The notes beneath the pieces were generated by a model. It was not told the origin of the DNA. It saw only the letters and a list, made by a program, of their open reading frames with translations, and made no database searches. DNA of 36,501 bases, taken from Agromyces subbeticus DSM 16689. Its GTDB lineage: Bacteria > Actinomycetota > Actinomycetes > Actinomycetales > Microbacteriaceae. Positions 7,892 to 15,686 of the stretch are shown piece after piece (position 1 is the stretch's first letter; every line of letters starts with the position of its first letter). Where the stretch lies: contig NZ_ATXG01000022.1 of NCBI RefSeq assembly GCF_000421565.1, positions 1-36,501 of the forward strand, given 5' to 3'. The translations under genes and the position numbers were made by a program.

Positions 7892-10236
7892 GCTGCCGCC
7901 TCCGCACGGGCGATCGGCGCCGCGAAGAACGCGAGCTCGTGCTCGGCCGAGATGCGGAACGCCCGAAGCATCCGCTCGCGCAGCTCAGGTGTCGCACGAG
8001 ACGCGAGGCCGGTCACGATGCGAATGGCCTCGCGGGTCGCCTCGGCGAAGGCCGGGTCGCCGTATTGCGTGAGCCAGTCGGCGTACGGATGCCCCGGCGC
8101 CGCCGTCTGCTCGCCGAACGACCCGTCGGCGAGCCGCCGCCCGAGGTCGTCGTAGAGCCAGTAGCAGGGCAGCGCGGCCGCGGCGAGCACGGCGTAGTCG
8201 CCGCGGGCCGTGGTTGCGAGCAAGTGGTCGAGGTAGGCGGTCGTCACGGGGCCGCGGTCGTCGAGGGCAGCGGATGCCCCGGTGAGCCACTCGCGATGCA
8301 GCTCGGCTTCGACGGCGATGCACTGGTGGGCGCCGCGGGCCCAGAACGCCTGCTCCGTGGCATCCGGTGCCAGGGTCGACGCGGCGGCGAGCACTCGGGA
8401 GTACTCGCCGAGGTAGATCGCGTCTTGCGCGAGGTAGTACTCGAAGTCGGCGCGCGCGAGCGTGCCGTCGGCGAGGCCGAGGATGAACGGCAACTCGTCG
8501 ATGCCGCGCCGCACCTCGGCGACCTCGGCCCACCAGTCGGCCTCGACCTCGTCGGGGGTCGGTGCGGTCACGAGTCCGCCGCGCTGCCACAACCCGGCGA
8601 AGTGGTGCACCGGGCCGCTGCCGCTGCCGACCGCGAGGGATTCGCCATGGCGCAGCGATTCCCGAAGCCAGGTGCGGGCGTCGGCGACGGCCGGATGCCA
8701 CGAGCCGCGGGTGACCCGCAGCGTCGCGATCGCCGACGAGAGCGAGCAGCCGGTGCCGTGCGTCGCCGTCGTGGCGATGCGGTCGCCGGGGTACTCGTGC
8801 ACCGAGGCATCCCGTCGGCCGGCCGGGGGCGTGGCCGAGGTCGCTGGGGCATTCGGTGCCCGGTGCAGGCGCGCGTCGACGAGGGCATCGGGCGCGCTGT
8901 CGCCGCCGAGGTGGCCGCCCTTCGCGAGCACCCGCACGCCGTACCTGCTCGACAGGGCGGCGGCCTGATCGAGCGCTTCCGACCAGGTGGATGCGGGCGC
9001 AGCCTCGGCCAGCACGGCGAGTTCGGCGAGGTTCGGCGTGACGAGGTCGGCGAGGGGGAGGAGTTCCCGCATCGCCTGCTCGGCGTCGGCGTCGAGCAGG
9101 CGATCGCCGCTCGTGGCGACCATCACGGGGTCGAGCACCACGACCGGCGGGCGCGTGTGAGTGAGCCACTCGGCGACCTCGCGAATCACCTCGGCGTTCG
9201 CGAGCATGCCGAGCTTCACGGCATCGATCGCGATGTCGTCGGAGATCGCGTCGAGCTGAGCGCGCAGGAACTCGACGGGCGGCACGTGTACCGCTCGCAC
9301 CCCGTGCGTGTTCTGCGCAGTGAGCGCGGTGATGACCGCCATGCCGTAGCCCCCGACCGCTGCGATCGCCTTGAGGTCGGCCTGGATCCCAGCCCCGCCC
9401 GACGGATCGCTCCCCGCCACGCTCAACACCCGAGGCACCCGCACCCCCGCCGGTCGAGCAGCGCCCGCCCCTCCCGCCGGTCGAGTAGCGCCCGACGAAG
9501 GAGGACGCGTATCGAGACCCCAGATTTCCGCCGGTCGAGTAGCGCCCGACGGAGGAGGACGCGTATCGAGACCCGCCCCCCAAGCCCGCACGATCTCCCG
9601 AGCAGCCCCCTCAGGATCCCCAGCCGCACACACCGCCGACACCACGGCAACCCCCGCCGCCCCAGCCTCGCGCAACCCCGCAGCATCCGCCGCCCCGACC
9701 CCACCGATCGCGACACACGGCAACCCGATCTCCGCCGCAAGCCCCGCGATCCGCGCGAACCCGTCGACTCCGAGCGCCGGCGGATGATCGGGCTTCGTCG
9801 ACGTCGGCCGAATCACACCCACCCCGAGATAATCGACCGTGCCCCGCGGCATCCGCGCAACCGCTTCGACATGCTCCGGCGTGTTCGCCGTCAGCCCGAT
9901 CATCGCATCGGGCCCGAGTGCTTCCCGAGCCGCGAGCACCGACGCATCGCCCTGGCCGAGGTGCACCCCATCGACCCGGATGCCGCGCGCCCGCGCCGCG
10001 AGCACCACGTCGAGCCGGTCGTTCACGAGCAGCGTCGCCCGGCCGGCGACCGCCTCGGCGACGGCCTCGAGCTCGCGCAGCAGCTCGTCGTGCCCGGCCT
10101 GCTTGTCGCGCAGCTGCACGGTGGTCACCCCGCCCGCGACCGCGGCCGCGACCACGGCGGCAACACCGCGTTCGCCGCAGAGTGCGGCATCAGTGACGAG
10201 GGTGAGTGAGAGGTCGAGGGTGCGCGCGGCGCTCAC
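7888..10236 (-). CDS. trifunctional ThiE-ThiD-TenA thiamine biosynthesis/salvage fusion
   Basis: One 782-residue protein carries three enzymes. ThiE, thiamine-phosphate synthase (~8-219): [51 protein letters not shown] repeat-rich linker spans 220-266. ThiD, HMP/HMP-phosphate kinase (~267-550): [60 protein letters not shown] with active-site Cys497. TenA, aminopyrimidine aminohydrolase/thiaminase II (~563-777): Asp605 in YYLAQD, Cys691 in [11 protein letters not shown] and Glu767 in SAEHELAFF match the catalytic residues. Together they salvage pyrimidine breakdown products, phosphorylate HMP twice and join it to thiazole phosphate made by ThiM. Start and stop overlap its neighbours by four bases each. 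All key motifs look intact. ThiE-ThiD and ThiD-TenA fusions are known; the three-part form is less common. Confidence 0.95.
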   Translation of the reverse strand: MSAARTLDLSLTLVTDAALCGERGVAAVVAAAVAGGVTTVQLRDKQAGHDELLRELEAVAEAVAGRATLLVNDRLDVVLAARARGIRVDGVHLGQGDASVLAAREALGPDAMIGLTANTPEHVEAVARMPRGTVDYLGVGVIRPTSTKPDHPPALGVDGFARIAGLAAEIGLPCVAIGGVGAADAAGLREAGAAGVAVVSAVCAAGDPEGAAREIVRAWGAGLDTRPPPSGATRPAEIWGLDTRPPSSGATRPAGGAGAARPAGVRVPRVLSVAGSDPSGGAGIQADLKAIAAVGGYGMAVITALTAQNTHGVRAVHVPPVEFLRAQLDAISDDIAIDAVKLGMLANAEVIREVAEWLTHTRPPVVVLDPVMVATSGDRLLDADAEQAMRELLPLADLVTPNLAELAVLAEAAPASTWSEALDQAAALSSRYGVRVLAKGGHLGGDSAPDALVDARLHRAPNAPATSATPPAGRRDASVHEYPGDRIATTATHGTGCSLSSAIATLRVTRGSWHPAVADARTWLRESLRHGESLAVGSGSGPVHHFAGLWQRGGLVTAPTPDEVEADWWAEVAEVRRGIDELPFILGLADGTLARADFEYYLAQDAIYLGEYSRVLAAASTLAPDATEQAFWARGAHQCIAVEAELHREWLTGASAALDDRGPVTTAYLDHLLATTARGDYAVLAAAALPCYWLYDDLGRRLADGSFGEQTAAPGHPYADWLTQYGDPAFAEATREAIRIVTGLASRATPELRERMLRAFRISAEHELAFFAAPIARAEAAA
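9449..9574. repeat. two and a half tandem copies of a REP-like element inside the ThiE-ThiD linker
   Basis: Two nearly identical units (9474-9520 and 9527-9574, period 54 bases) run from CCGCCGGTCGAGTAGCGCCC to GACGCGTATCGAGACCC, and a partial third copy lies at 9449-9469. Ends GGTCGAG and CGAGACC are roughly inverted, as in interspersed palindromic elements I associate with intergenic DNA of Microbacteriaceae. The 54-base period is exactly 18 codons, so it is read on the minus strand as two copies of [16 protein letters not shown]. Confidence 0.8.
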
Positions 10237-11132
10237 GCGACGACCCCCTCGGTCGCGAGGTCGAGCGCGTCGGCATCAGCCTCGACAGCATCGGTCCCGA
10301 CCGTCACCCGCGCCCGCTCGACGAGCGCCGCGGCATCCACCGCCGACAGCGCGTCGAGCAACCGCACGGCGAAGCTCCCGGGCCCGGATGCCCCGTCGGC
10401 CGCGAGCTCGGCCGCCACCGTGTACACGAGGTTCGCCGCGACGACCGCGTGGAACGCATCGTGCCCGGTGCCGCGAGCCGCACCGAGGAACGCCGCCGTC
10501 ACCGCACCCAGTGCGCAGCCGCCGCCGGTGACCCGGGTGAGCAGCACGTCGCCGTTGGCGATGCGCGCCGTGCGCCGGCCGTCGGTGATCAGGTCGATCG
10601 GGCCCGAGACCGCGACGACCGACCCCGCCGAGACGGCGAGTGAACGAGCAGCGGATGCCGCGGCATCCGTGCTGTCGGAGGCGTCGACGCCGCGCCCGCC
10701 CTCGCCGGTGCCGGCCAGCGCGAGCACCTCGGAGGCGTTGCCGCGAATCGCGGTGGGCCGCTCGGCGAGCAGTTCGTGCGCGAGCGCCGTGCGAATCGGA
10801 AGCATGCCGATCGCGACGGGGTCGAGCACCCAGGGGGTCGCCGCGCCGCGAGCGGCGAGCACGGCCTCCCGGGCGGCATCGCGCTGCTCGGGTTGCGGCG
10901 TGCCGAGGTTCACGAGCAGGCCGCTCGCGACGGTCGCGAACGGGCCGGCTTCGCCGACGATGTCGACCATCGCGGGCGCCGCGCCGAGCGCGAGCAGCGC
11001 GTTGGCGGTGAAGCCGGTGACCACGCCGTTCGTGATGCAGTGCACCAGTGGCGTCGTCGTTCGCAGATGGTCGAGCAGCGTGCCGCTCGACTCGATGAGG
11101 TGGGCAGGGTCGATGAGCGTGCGTGTCAGCAT
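10233..11132 (-). CDS. thiM: hydroxyethylthiazole kinase ThiM
   Basis: A 299-residue ribokinase-fold enzyme that phosphorylates 4-methyl-5-(2-hydroxyethyl)thiazole for thiamine salvage. Diagnostic motifs are [20 protein letters not shown] (~28-47), PAMVD (53-57), LLVNLGTPQ (72-80), [10 protein letters not shown] (101-110), [11 protein letters not shown] (129-139) and [10 protein letters not shown] (201-210), with Cys206 at the catalytic anion hole; the usual GTGC is GGGC here. It is the first gene of the TPP-riboswitch operon and its stop overlaps the start of the ThiE-ThiD-TenA gene by four bases. The ribosome binding site AAGGG lies in the last helix of the riboswitch. The length is slightly above the usual ~265 residues because of a C-terminal extension. 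Confidence 0.95.
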   Translation of the reverse strand: MLTRTLIDPAHLIESSGTLLDHLRTTTPLVHCITNGVVTGFTANALLALGAAPAMVDIVGEAGPFATVASGLLVNLGTPQPEQRDAAREAVLAARGAATPWVLDPVAIGMLPIRTALAHELLAERPTAIRGNASEVLALAGTGEGGRGVDASDSTDAAASAARSLAVSAGSVVAVSGPIDLITDGRRTARIANGDVLLTRVTGGGCALGAVTAAFLGAARGTGHDAFHAVVAANLVYTVAAELAADGASGPGSFAVRLLDALSAVDAAALVERARVTVGTDAVEADADALDLATEGVVA

Positions 11133-11137
11133 CGCGA

Positions 11138-11215
11138 CATCCCTTCGCTAGTCCGAACTAGATCAGGTTCGACGGGTCTGTTCTCAGCCGCGGATTGCGG
11201 CACCCCGTGTCACTG
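11138..11215 (-). ncRNA. TPP riboswitch (THI element)
   Basis: Read on the minus strand, the segment contains ACACGGGGTGCC (about 11211-11200), then GGCTGAGA, then ACCCGTCGAACCTGATCTAG and the closing GCGAAGGGATG (about 11148-11138). These are the conserved blocks of the thiamine pyrophosphate riboswitch in correct order and spacing. The thiM start codon is six bases past the 3' end, and the AAGGG used as ribosome binding site belongs to the closing P1 strand. TPP binding would hide it, so translational repression is expected. Confidence 0.95.
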
Positions 11216-11221
11216 CGTGCG

Positions 11222-11227
11222 AGCCTA
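11222..11227 (-). promoter_or_regulatory. candidate -10 element of the thi operon
   Basis: TAGGCT on the minus strand fits the TAnnnT -10 form and would place the transcription start around 11215, just before the first conserved riboswitch base. No good -35 is visible because the expected position falls in the upstream terminator hairpin. Confidence 0.45.
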
Positions 11228-11237
11228 GCGGAGCGCG

Positions 11238-11257
11238 CACGGTACCGAAGTACCGTG
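11238..11257 (-). terminator. UUCG-capped terminator hairpin upstream of the riboswitch
   Basis: On the minus strand CACGGTAC-TTCG-GTACCGTG is a perfect eight-base stem closed by a UUCG tetraloop. It lies 20 bases after the stop of the membrane protein gene and separates the sigma-factor unit from the thi operon. Confidence 0.75.
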
Positions 11258-11277
11258 ACGCACCGCGGCAGATCGGT

Positions 11278-12534
11278 CTACGGCGACAGCTGCGCCAGCG
11301 CCGCCTCAGCGAGTGCGATCGCCGTGGCTTCGTCTTTCGCATCGATGTTGAACCAGTCCGGGCCGATGCGCAGATCGACCGCGCATCGCGAGAACTCGGG
11401 AGCGCACCGAATGGAGGCCTCATCCTCGGGACGCAGCCCTGCCAACTCGACGGGAACCGATGTGCCGGCTTGGACCATCCGCTCATATGCCCAGCGTCCG
11501 TTCTCGATCCCGGCGAGACCCGCCACAGTGCCGTCAGACTGCGCTGACCCCCACCTGCATCCGACGTTGTCGGCGTGAACGCGTGCTTCGGCCCAGAGAC
11601 TCCAGCCGCCACTGCTCCCCGTGTAGTCGCCCCAATCGGCATCGGGCGTCGCAGTGAGGGACTGCACCGTTCCCAGCGGGATGGCGGCATCGCAGTCCAG
11701 CGGGAAGGGGGAACTCGCCCGTTCAGGCACGACGAGCTCCGTGGCAGAGTCGATTGCACTCATCGCCTCGATGATCGAGTCGACGAATGGTTGCCAGGCG
11801 GATGGGTTCATACTGTTGGGTTCCCAGAAAATCGCCTCGACTTCGACCCAGGCGTCCCCGACCGCAGCGCTCGCAGTACATGCGGTCTCGCGGCATCCGC
11901 TTTCATCTCGCGGCATCCCGTAGGCGACGGCCTTCTGCGTCCATCCCTCTGCGGGTCGTGGCACGATCAGGACGGTAACGCCGGCGTACTCCGGTCGGCT
12001 ACCGTACTGGGGGTTGTACGGTACGCCGTTGGACCATCCGCACAGCGTGCCGCCCAAAGAGAGCACCGAGGTGGGCCTCGGGATCGCTACGCCGACGCCG
12101 GATGCGCTGACGATGGGATCGACGGAACCGACCTCCGTGTTGAAGAGGTCGGCGGCCATGGACTCGGCGACGAGCGACCCGCACTCCAGCCCGTACCGCG
12201 ACGGTGGTGGCCCCGCCTCGACGACGGGAGCAGGAGGCGGTGTGGGCGTTGGCGTGGGAGTTGCGGTCGGCGTCGGCGTGGGCGTCGGCGTCGGCGTCGC
12301 CGCCGAGGTCGCGACCGGCGGGGGCGCGAGAGGCGGCAGCACTCCGAACGCGAAGGCCGCACCGGTGCCGATGCCGAGCAGTAGCGCCACTCCGATGGCG
12401 ATGGCGATCACGCGGTCCGTCAACGTCGCGCGCTTCACGGATGCCGCTTCGAGCGCGACCTGTTCGAGCACGTTGCGCTTCGTCGAGACGAGGAGGCGTG
12501 TCAGTTCGTCTCCGGTCGGTGGTTCAGACCTCAT
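11278..12534 (-). CDS. single-pass membrane protein with Thr-Pro linker, partner of the ECF sigma factor
   Basis: A 418-residue protein of unrecognised family. Residues 1-41 are charged and cytoplasmic, 42-66 form one transmembrane helix, ~79-105 are a (Thr-Pro)n stalk encoded by a six-base repeat, and the rest is an extracellular region. That region looks like two related halves, each opening with a Cys near LECGSLVAES or LDCDAAIPLG, each with a Trp-rich CGWS/CRWG motif, and with further paired Cys. Its start overlaps the end of the sigma-factor gene by 11 bases, the usual arrangement for a sigma/anti-sigma pair. The short N-terminal segment lacks an obvious ZAS-type Cys/His motif, so anti-sigma function is only suggested. 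A stress- or envelope-sensing role is an inference from topology. Confidence 0.8.
   Translation of the reverse strand: MRSEPPTGDELTRLLVSTKRNVLEQVALEAASVKRATLTDRVIAIAIGVALLLGIGTGAAFAFGVLPPLAPPPVATSAATPTPTPTPTPTATPTPTPTPPPAPVVEAGPPPSRYGLECGSLVAESMAADLFNTEVGSVDPIVSASGVGVAIPRPTSVLSLGGTLCGWSNGVPYNPQYGSRPEYAGVTVLIVPRPAEGWTQKAVAYGMPRDESGCRETACTASAAVGDAWVEVEAIFWEPNSMNPSAWQPFVDSIIEAMSAIDSATELVVPERASSPFPLDCDAAIPLGTVQSLTATPDADWGDYTGSSGGWSLWAEARVHADNVGCRWGSAQSDGTVAGLAGIENGRWAYERMVQAGTSVPVELAGLRPEDEASIRCAPEFSRCAVDLRIGPDWFNIDAKDEATAIALAEAALAQLSP
12237..12300. repeat. six-base repeat encoding the Thr-Pro stalk
   Basis: Degenerate GGCGTC/GGCGTG/GGAGTT units on the plus strand are read on the minus strand as alternating Thr-Pro codons, interrupted once by Ala. 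They join the transmembrane helix to the extracellular part of the membrane protein. Confidence 0.85.
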
Positions 12535-13084
12535 CGAGGGTCACCGCCTTCTTCAATCGGGCCCGGCTTCGGGACACGCGTTGTTTCACGGCGCCGACGC
12601 TGATGCCGAGCTGCTGCGCCGCTTCGGCGTAGGGGAGTCCTTCGACGAGGCACAGCTCGCAGACGCGCCGGTCGATCGGATCGAGCCGCTCGATCTCGTC
12701 GAGCACCCAGCGCAGGTCTTCGCTCGTGGCTTCGGCGTCGTGGTGTTCGCGCACCGCGTTCGAGCCGCCGGCGATGTTCTCGTCGAGTTCGTCGGCGTGG
12801 TTTCGCGCCGCCTTGCGCATGACGTTCAGGGCGAGGTACCTGCAGGTGACGAGAAGCCACGGCAGCAGGGATGTCTCGGCGATCGTGATCTCGCCAGCCT
12901 TGCGCCACACCGTGACGAAGGTGTCTTGCACGATCTCCTCGACATCCATGCGACTCGGCGCGATCGCCCAGGCGTATCTGGTCACCGCGGCCGCGTGCCG
13001 GTCGAACACGATCGACAGTGCCGTCTGGTCGCCGCTCGCCAACCTCGTCAAGAGATCGGCGTCGGTGCCTTCGTTCTCGTCCAC
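12524..13084 (-). CDS. ECF-type RNA polymerase sigma factor
   Basis: About 186 residues with the two-domain layout of extracytoplasmic-function sigma factors. Region 2 (residues ~22-93) contains the core-binding motif DVEEIVQDTFVTVWRKAG, and region 4 (~125-178) contains LDPIDRRVCELCLVEGLPYAEAAQQLGISVGAVKQRVSRSRARLKK with a clear helix-turn-helix. There is no region 1.1 or 3. I prefer the GTG at 13084 because AAGGAG lies six bases upstream; a GTG two codons earlier would overlap that site. The overlapping downstream membrane protein is its probable regulator or target. Related sigma factors direct envelope, oxidative or metal-stress regulons, but the ECF group cannot be named here. Confidence 0.92.
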   Translation of the reverse strand: MDENEGTDADLLTRLASGDQTALSIVFDRHAAAVTRYAWAIAPSRMDVEEIVQDTFVTVWRKAGEITIAETSLLPWLLVTCRYLALNVMRKAARNHADELDENIAGGSNAVREHHDAEATSEDLRWVLDEIERLDPIDRRVCELCLVEGLPYAEAAQQLGISVGAVKQRVSRSRARLKKAVTLDEV

Positions 13085-13205
13085 ATGCACCTCCTTACCT
13101 GAGAAATGTCGCGGAATGCGAAAAGGTCACGGCTCTCGCGAATTTCTTCATGCGATTTCCGCTCCGGGGTGTCGATCTCGCGCACTCCCGATCGACGCAT
13201 GAGTA

Positions 13206-13234
13206 GAAGCATCCATTTCAGAAGCATCCGAAGT
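13206..13234. repeat. short direct repeat AGAAGCATCC in the sigma factor/MFS intergenic region
   Basis: AGAAGCATCC occurs twice, about 14 bases apart, between the divergent sigma-factor and MFS genes and directly upstream of the MFS ribosome binding site. The spacing of just over one helical turn could suit a regulator, but it may be chance. Confidence 0.3.
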
Positions 13235-13261
13235 AAACACACCAGAAGCGAGGAGAAGATC

Positions 13262-14710
13262 ATGTCAACACCCCGGGCACTCCGGCCCCTGCGCAACCCC
13301 GCCTACCGTTGGCTCGCCGCGGCGCTCGTGGCGTCGATGGTCGGCTCCGGCATCTGGATGGTCGCCCTCGTCTGGCAGATCGTCGCGATCGGCGGCGGCG
13401 CGGCCGAGCTCTCGCTCGTCGCGGGCGCATCGGCGGTCGGGATGCTGCTGACCACCCTGCTGGGCGGCGCGCTCGCCGACCGTATTCCGCAGAAGCGCAT
13501 CCTGCTCGTCGTCGAGGTCGTGCGGGCCGCGAGCGTCGGCGTCGTCGCCCTGCTCTCGCTCACCGGAGGTCTCGCCGCCTGGCAGCTCGCAGCCGTCGCG
13601 TTCGTGGGCGGCGTGATGGCCGGCCTCTACTACCCGGCCTACTCGGCGCTGTTGCCGAGCGTGCTGCCCGAAGACGAACTGCTCGCCGCCAACGGCTTCG
13701 AGGGCATGGCCCGGCCGATCCTCATGCAGGCCGGCGGTCCGGCGCTCGCGAGCGGGCTCATCGCGATCTCATCGCCCGGAGCCGCGCTCGCCGTGGCTGC
13801 GCTGACCGGGGTTGTCGCGGCGGTGTGCATCCTCAGACTTCCCGAGACATCGGTGCGCGGCGCCGAGGCGAGCACAGGCGACACCGGCTACACGGGCGCC
13901 GCCAGCGACACCGACGTCGCGGTCGACACCGCCCCGCGGCATCCCGCCCTCGCACTGCTCGTCGACGTGCGCGACGGATTCACCTACATGGTGCGCACGC
14001 CGTGGCTGTTCGGCACCCTCGTGTTCGCGTCGCTCCTGATCCTGCTCATCATGGGCCCGTTCGAGGTGCTCGTGCCGTTCGTCATCAAAGACGTCGCGGG
14101 TGGCGGCCCTGACGACCACGCGCTGATTCTCGCGGCGTTCGGCATCGGCGGTGCAGCCGGATCGATGGCCGTGGCCTCGCTCGAGCTGCCGAAGCGCTAC
14201 CTCACGGTGATGAACCTGCTGTGGGCATTCGGATGCCTCCCGCTCGCGGTCTTCGGACTGACCGACCAGATCTGGGTCATGGCCATCGCGGCCTTCCTCG
14301 TGGGCGCCGCCTTCAACGGAGGCGTCGTGATCTGGGGCACGCTGCTGCAGCGCCGGGTGCCGCCGCACATGCTCGGCCGCGTCTCGAGCCTCGACTTCTT
14401 CGTCTCGCTGGCCTTCATGCCCGTCTCGATGGCGTTCGCCGGGCCCGCCGGTGAGGCAGTTGGGCTGCCGACCGTGTTCCTGATCGCCGGCGCCGCGCCC
14501 CTGCTCATCGGCGTCGTCGCGATCTTCGCCGCACGCATGCGCCGCGACGAGATCGCGCACCCGCTCGACGCAGTCGACGAGCCCACGGATGTCGCGGATA
14601 CCGCTGATGTTCCGGATGCCGCGGCCGTCGCCGAGATCACGTCGGACGACACGGATGCCGCCGAGCTCTCCCGTTCGTCTGCCCGTGAGTTCGCGGCATC
14701 CGTCGCCTGA
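13262..14710 (+). CDS. MFS drug/metabolite exporter (DHA3/MFS_3-like)
   Basis: A 482-residue, ~12-helix major facilitator protein. LRNPAYRWLAAALVASMVGSGIWMVALVWQIV, GGALADRIPQKRILLVVEVVRA, YYPAYSALLPSVLPEDELLAANGFEGMARP and the second-half loop PPHMLGRVSSLDFFVSLAFMPVS place it with the MFS_3/DHA3 group (enterobactin exporter EntS and macrolide-efflux-like proteins). An export role is expected; the substrate is unknown. A large central loop (~200-230) and a ~50-residue acidic Asp/Ala-rich tail are unusual additions. The ATG at 13262 follows GAGGAG with correct spacing; extending upstream to 13106 would add a basic, non-family segment. It is followed 89 bases later by an IclR regulator that may or may not control it. 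Confidence 0.9.
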   Translation: MSTPRALRPLRNPAYRWLAAALVASMVGSGIWMVALVWQIVAIGGGAAELSLVAGASAVGMLLTTLLGGALADRIPQKRILLVVEVVRAASVGVVALLSLTGGLAAWQLAAVAFVGGVMAGLYYPAYSALLPSVLPEDELLAANGFEGMARPILMQAGGPALASGLIAISSPGAALAVAALTGVVAAVCILRLPETSVRGAEASTGDTGYTGAASDTDVAVDTAPRHPALALLVDVRDGFTYMVRTPWLFGTLVFASLLILLIMGPFEVLVPFVIKDVAGGGPDDHALILAAFGIGGAAGSMAVASLELPKRYLTVMNLLWAFGCLPLAVFGLTDQIWVMAIAAFLVGAAFNGGVVIWGTLLQRRVPPHMLGRVSSLDFFVSLAFMPVSMAFAGPAGEAVGLPTVFLIAGAAPLLIGVVAIFAARMRRDEIAHPLDAVDEPTDVADTADVPDAAAVAEITSDDTDAAELSRSSAREFAASVA

Positions 14711-14773
14711 GACTCGCGTCACGCGGCGCCATTTCATCCCCCCCGAATCTCGCCGGACTCGCGCCCGCGGCGT

Positions 14774-14779
14774 TACCAT
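14774..14779 (+). promoter_or_regulatory. candidate -10 element for the IclR gene
   Basis: TACCAT fits the TAnnnT form and would start transcription just ahead of the strong ribosome binding site GGGGAGGA (14787-14794). No convincing -35 was seen. Confidence 0.35.
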
Positions 14780-14799
14780 GAGCGCGGGGAGGAGAGCCG

Positions 14800-15585
14800 A
14801 TGCCGTCACCAGACGCTCGTGAATCGGATCCGACTCTGATCGGCTCGGTGCAGCGCGCGCTGCGGCTGGTCGACATCGTGGCCAACGAACCGCGCCCCAT
14901 GCCCGTGAAGGCGCTCGTCGCGGCGAGCGGCCTGACCCCGGGCACGACCTACAACCTCGTGCGCACGCTCGTGCACGAGGGCTACCTCGCGCGCGAGCCC
15001 GATGGGCTGCTGCTCGGCGACCGGTTTCCGGCGTTCCTCTCGGGGGATGCCGCGCACGGCGTGTTCCTCTCGCGAGTGCGCACCGCGCTGCGCGGGGTGA
15101 CCGAAGAGCTCGGCGCCACGGCCTACCTCTCGCGCTACGAAGACGGCGAGGTGCACCTCGTCGACATCGTCGATGCCGTGCAGAATCCGCGGGTCGAACT
15201 CTGGGTGGGACTGCACAGCAGCGCGCACGCGACGGCGCTCGGCAAGCAGATCCTCGCCGTGCTGCCCGAGGCCGAACGGCTCGACTACGTGTCGCGGCAT
15301 CCGCTCGCCGAGCTCACGCAGCACACGATCAGCGACCGGCGCGTGCTGCTCGACCAGCTCGCGCGCTCGCGCGAGAGTGTCGTCGATCGTGAGGAGTACG
15401 CCATCGGCTACACATGCGTCGCCGTGCCGGTCAATGCCGCGGGCATCACCGCTTCGATGGCCGTGTCACTGCCGACCGACGAGGTCGAGCGGGCCGATCC
15501 GGCCCTCGTGCAGCGCTTGCAGCGGGTCGCCGCGCGCCTCTCGATGCAGCTCGGCGCCGACCGGCTCGGCCAGGCTGGCGCCTGA
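14800..15585 (+). CDS. IclR-family transcriptional regulator
   Basis: A 261-residue protein with the IclR layout: an N-terminal winged helix (LIGSVQRALRLVDIVANE, then VKALVAASGLTPGTTYNLVRTLVHEGYLAREPDG) and a C-terminal ligand domain (~85-250; LRGVTEELGATAYLSRYEDGEVHLVDIV, HATALGKQILAVLPEAERLDYV, GYTCVAVPV). The family senses aromatic or central-carbon metabolites and acts as repressor or activator. The ribosome binding site GGGGAGGA and ATG at 14800 fix the start. It follows an MFS exporter and precedes a hairpin terminator. No inverted-repeat operator was recognised nearby. Confidence 0.93.
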   Translation: MPSPDARESDPTLIGSVQRALRLVDIVANEPRPMPVKALVAASGLTPGTTYNLVRTLVHEGYLAREPDGLLLGDRFPAFLSGDAAHGVFLSRVRTALRGVTEELGATAYLSRYEDGEVHLVDIVDAVQNPRVELWVGLHSSAHATALGKQILAVLPEAERLDYVSRHPLAELTQHTISDRRVLLDQLARSRESVVDREEYAIGYTCVAVPVNAAGITASMAVSLPTDEVERADPALVQRLQRVAARLSMQLGADRLGQAGA

Positions 15586-15596
15586 GTCGGCGGTGA

Positions 15597-15627
15597 CGGA
15601 TGCCGCGGCTCGCGCCTGCGGCATCCG
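15597..15627 (+). terminator. hairpin terminator after the IclR gene
   Basis: CGGATGCCGC (15597-15606) pairs perfectly with GCGGCATCCG (15618-15627) around an 11-base loop, 12 bases past the IclR stop. Both arms are copies of the over-represented CGGATGCC octamer. Confidence 0.65.
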
Positions 15628-15652
15628 CTGTTCATCATCTGAAATCTTCGCG

Positions 15653-15681
15653 TTGCCGCATGCGCTTGCAGTCCGTAGCGT
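15653..15681 (+). promoter_or_regulatory. candidate promoter for the hairpin-rich leader
   Basis: TTGCCG (15653-15658), a 17-base spacer and TAGCGT (15676-15681) match a sigma-70-type promoter layout. Transcription would start near 15688, at the foot of the first of several hairpins. This is one of the few places in the window with both elements at ideal spacing. Confidence 0.45.
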
Positions 15682-15686
15682 GACCA

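Noticed and set aside
9449..9574. Disruption of the thiE/thiD gene by an inserted repeat (pseudogene)
   Set aside because: The repeat period is a multiple of three and the frame runs through to an intact ThiD and TenA, so the gene is not broken.
7939..10209. Long open frame (756 codons) on the plus strand opposite the ThiE-ThiD-TenA gene
   Set aside because: Arg/His/Glu-rich translation with no family motifs. It is the antisense frame expected in high-GC DNA, and the minus strand carries three intact enzyme domains.
13106..13261. N-terminal extension of the MFS gene to the ATG at 13106
   Set aside because: The extra 52 residues are basic and unlike MFS N termini, and a good ribosome binding site lies just before the ATG at 13262.
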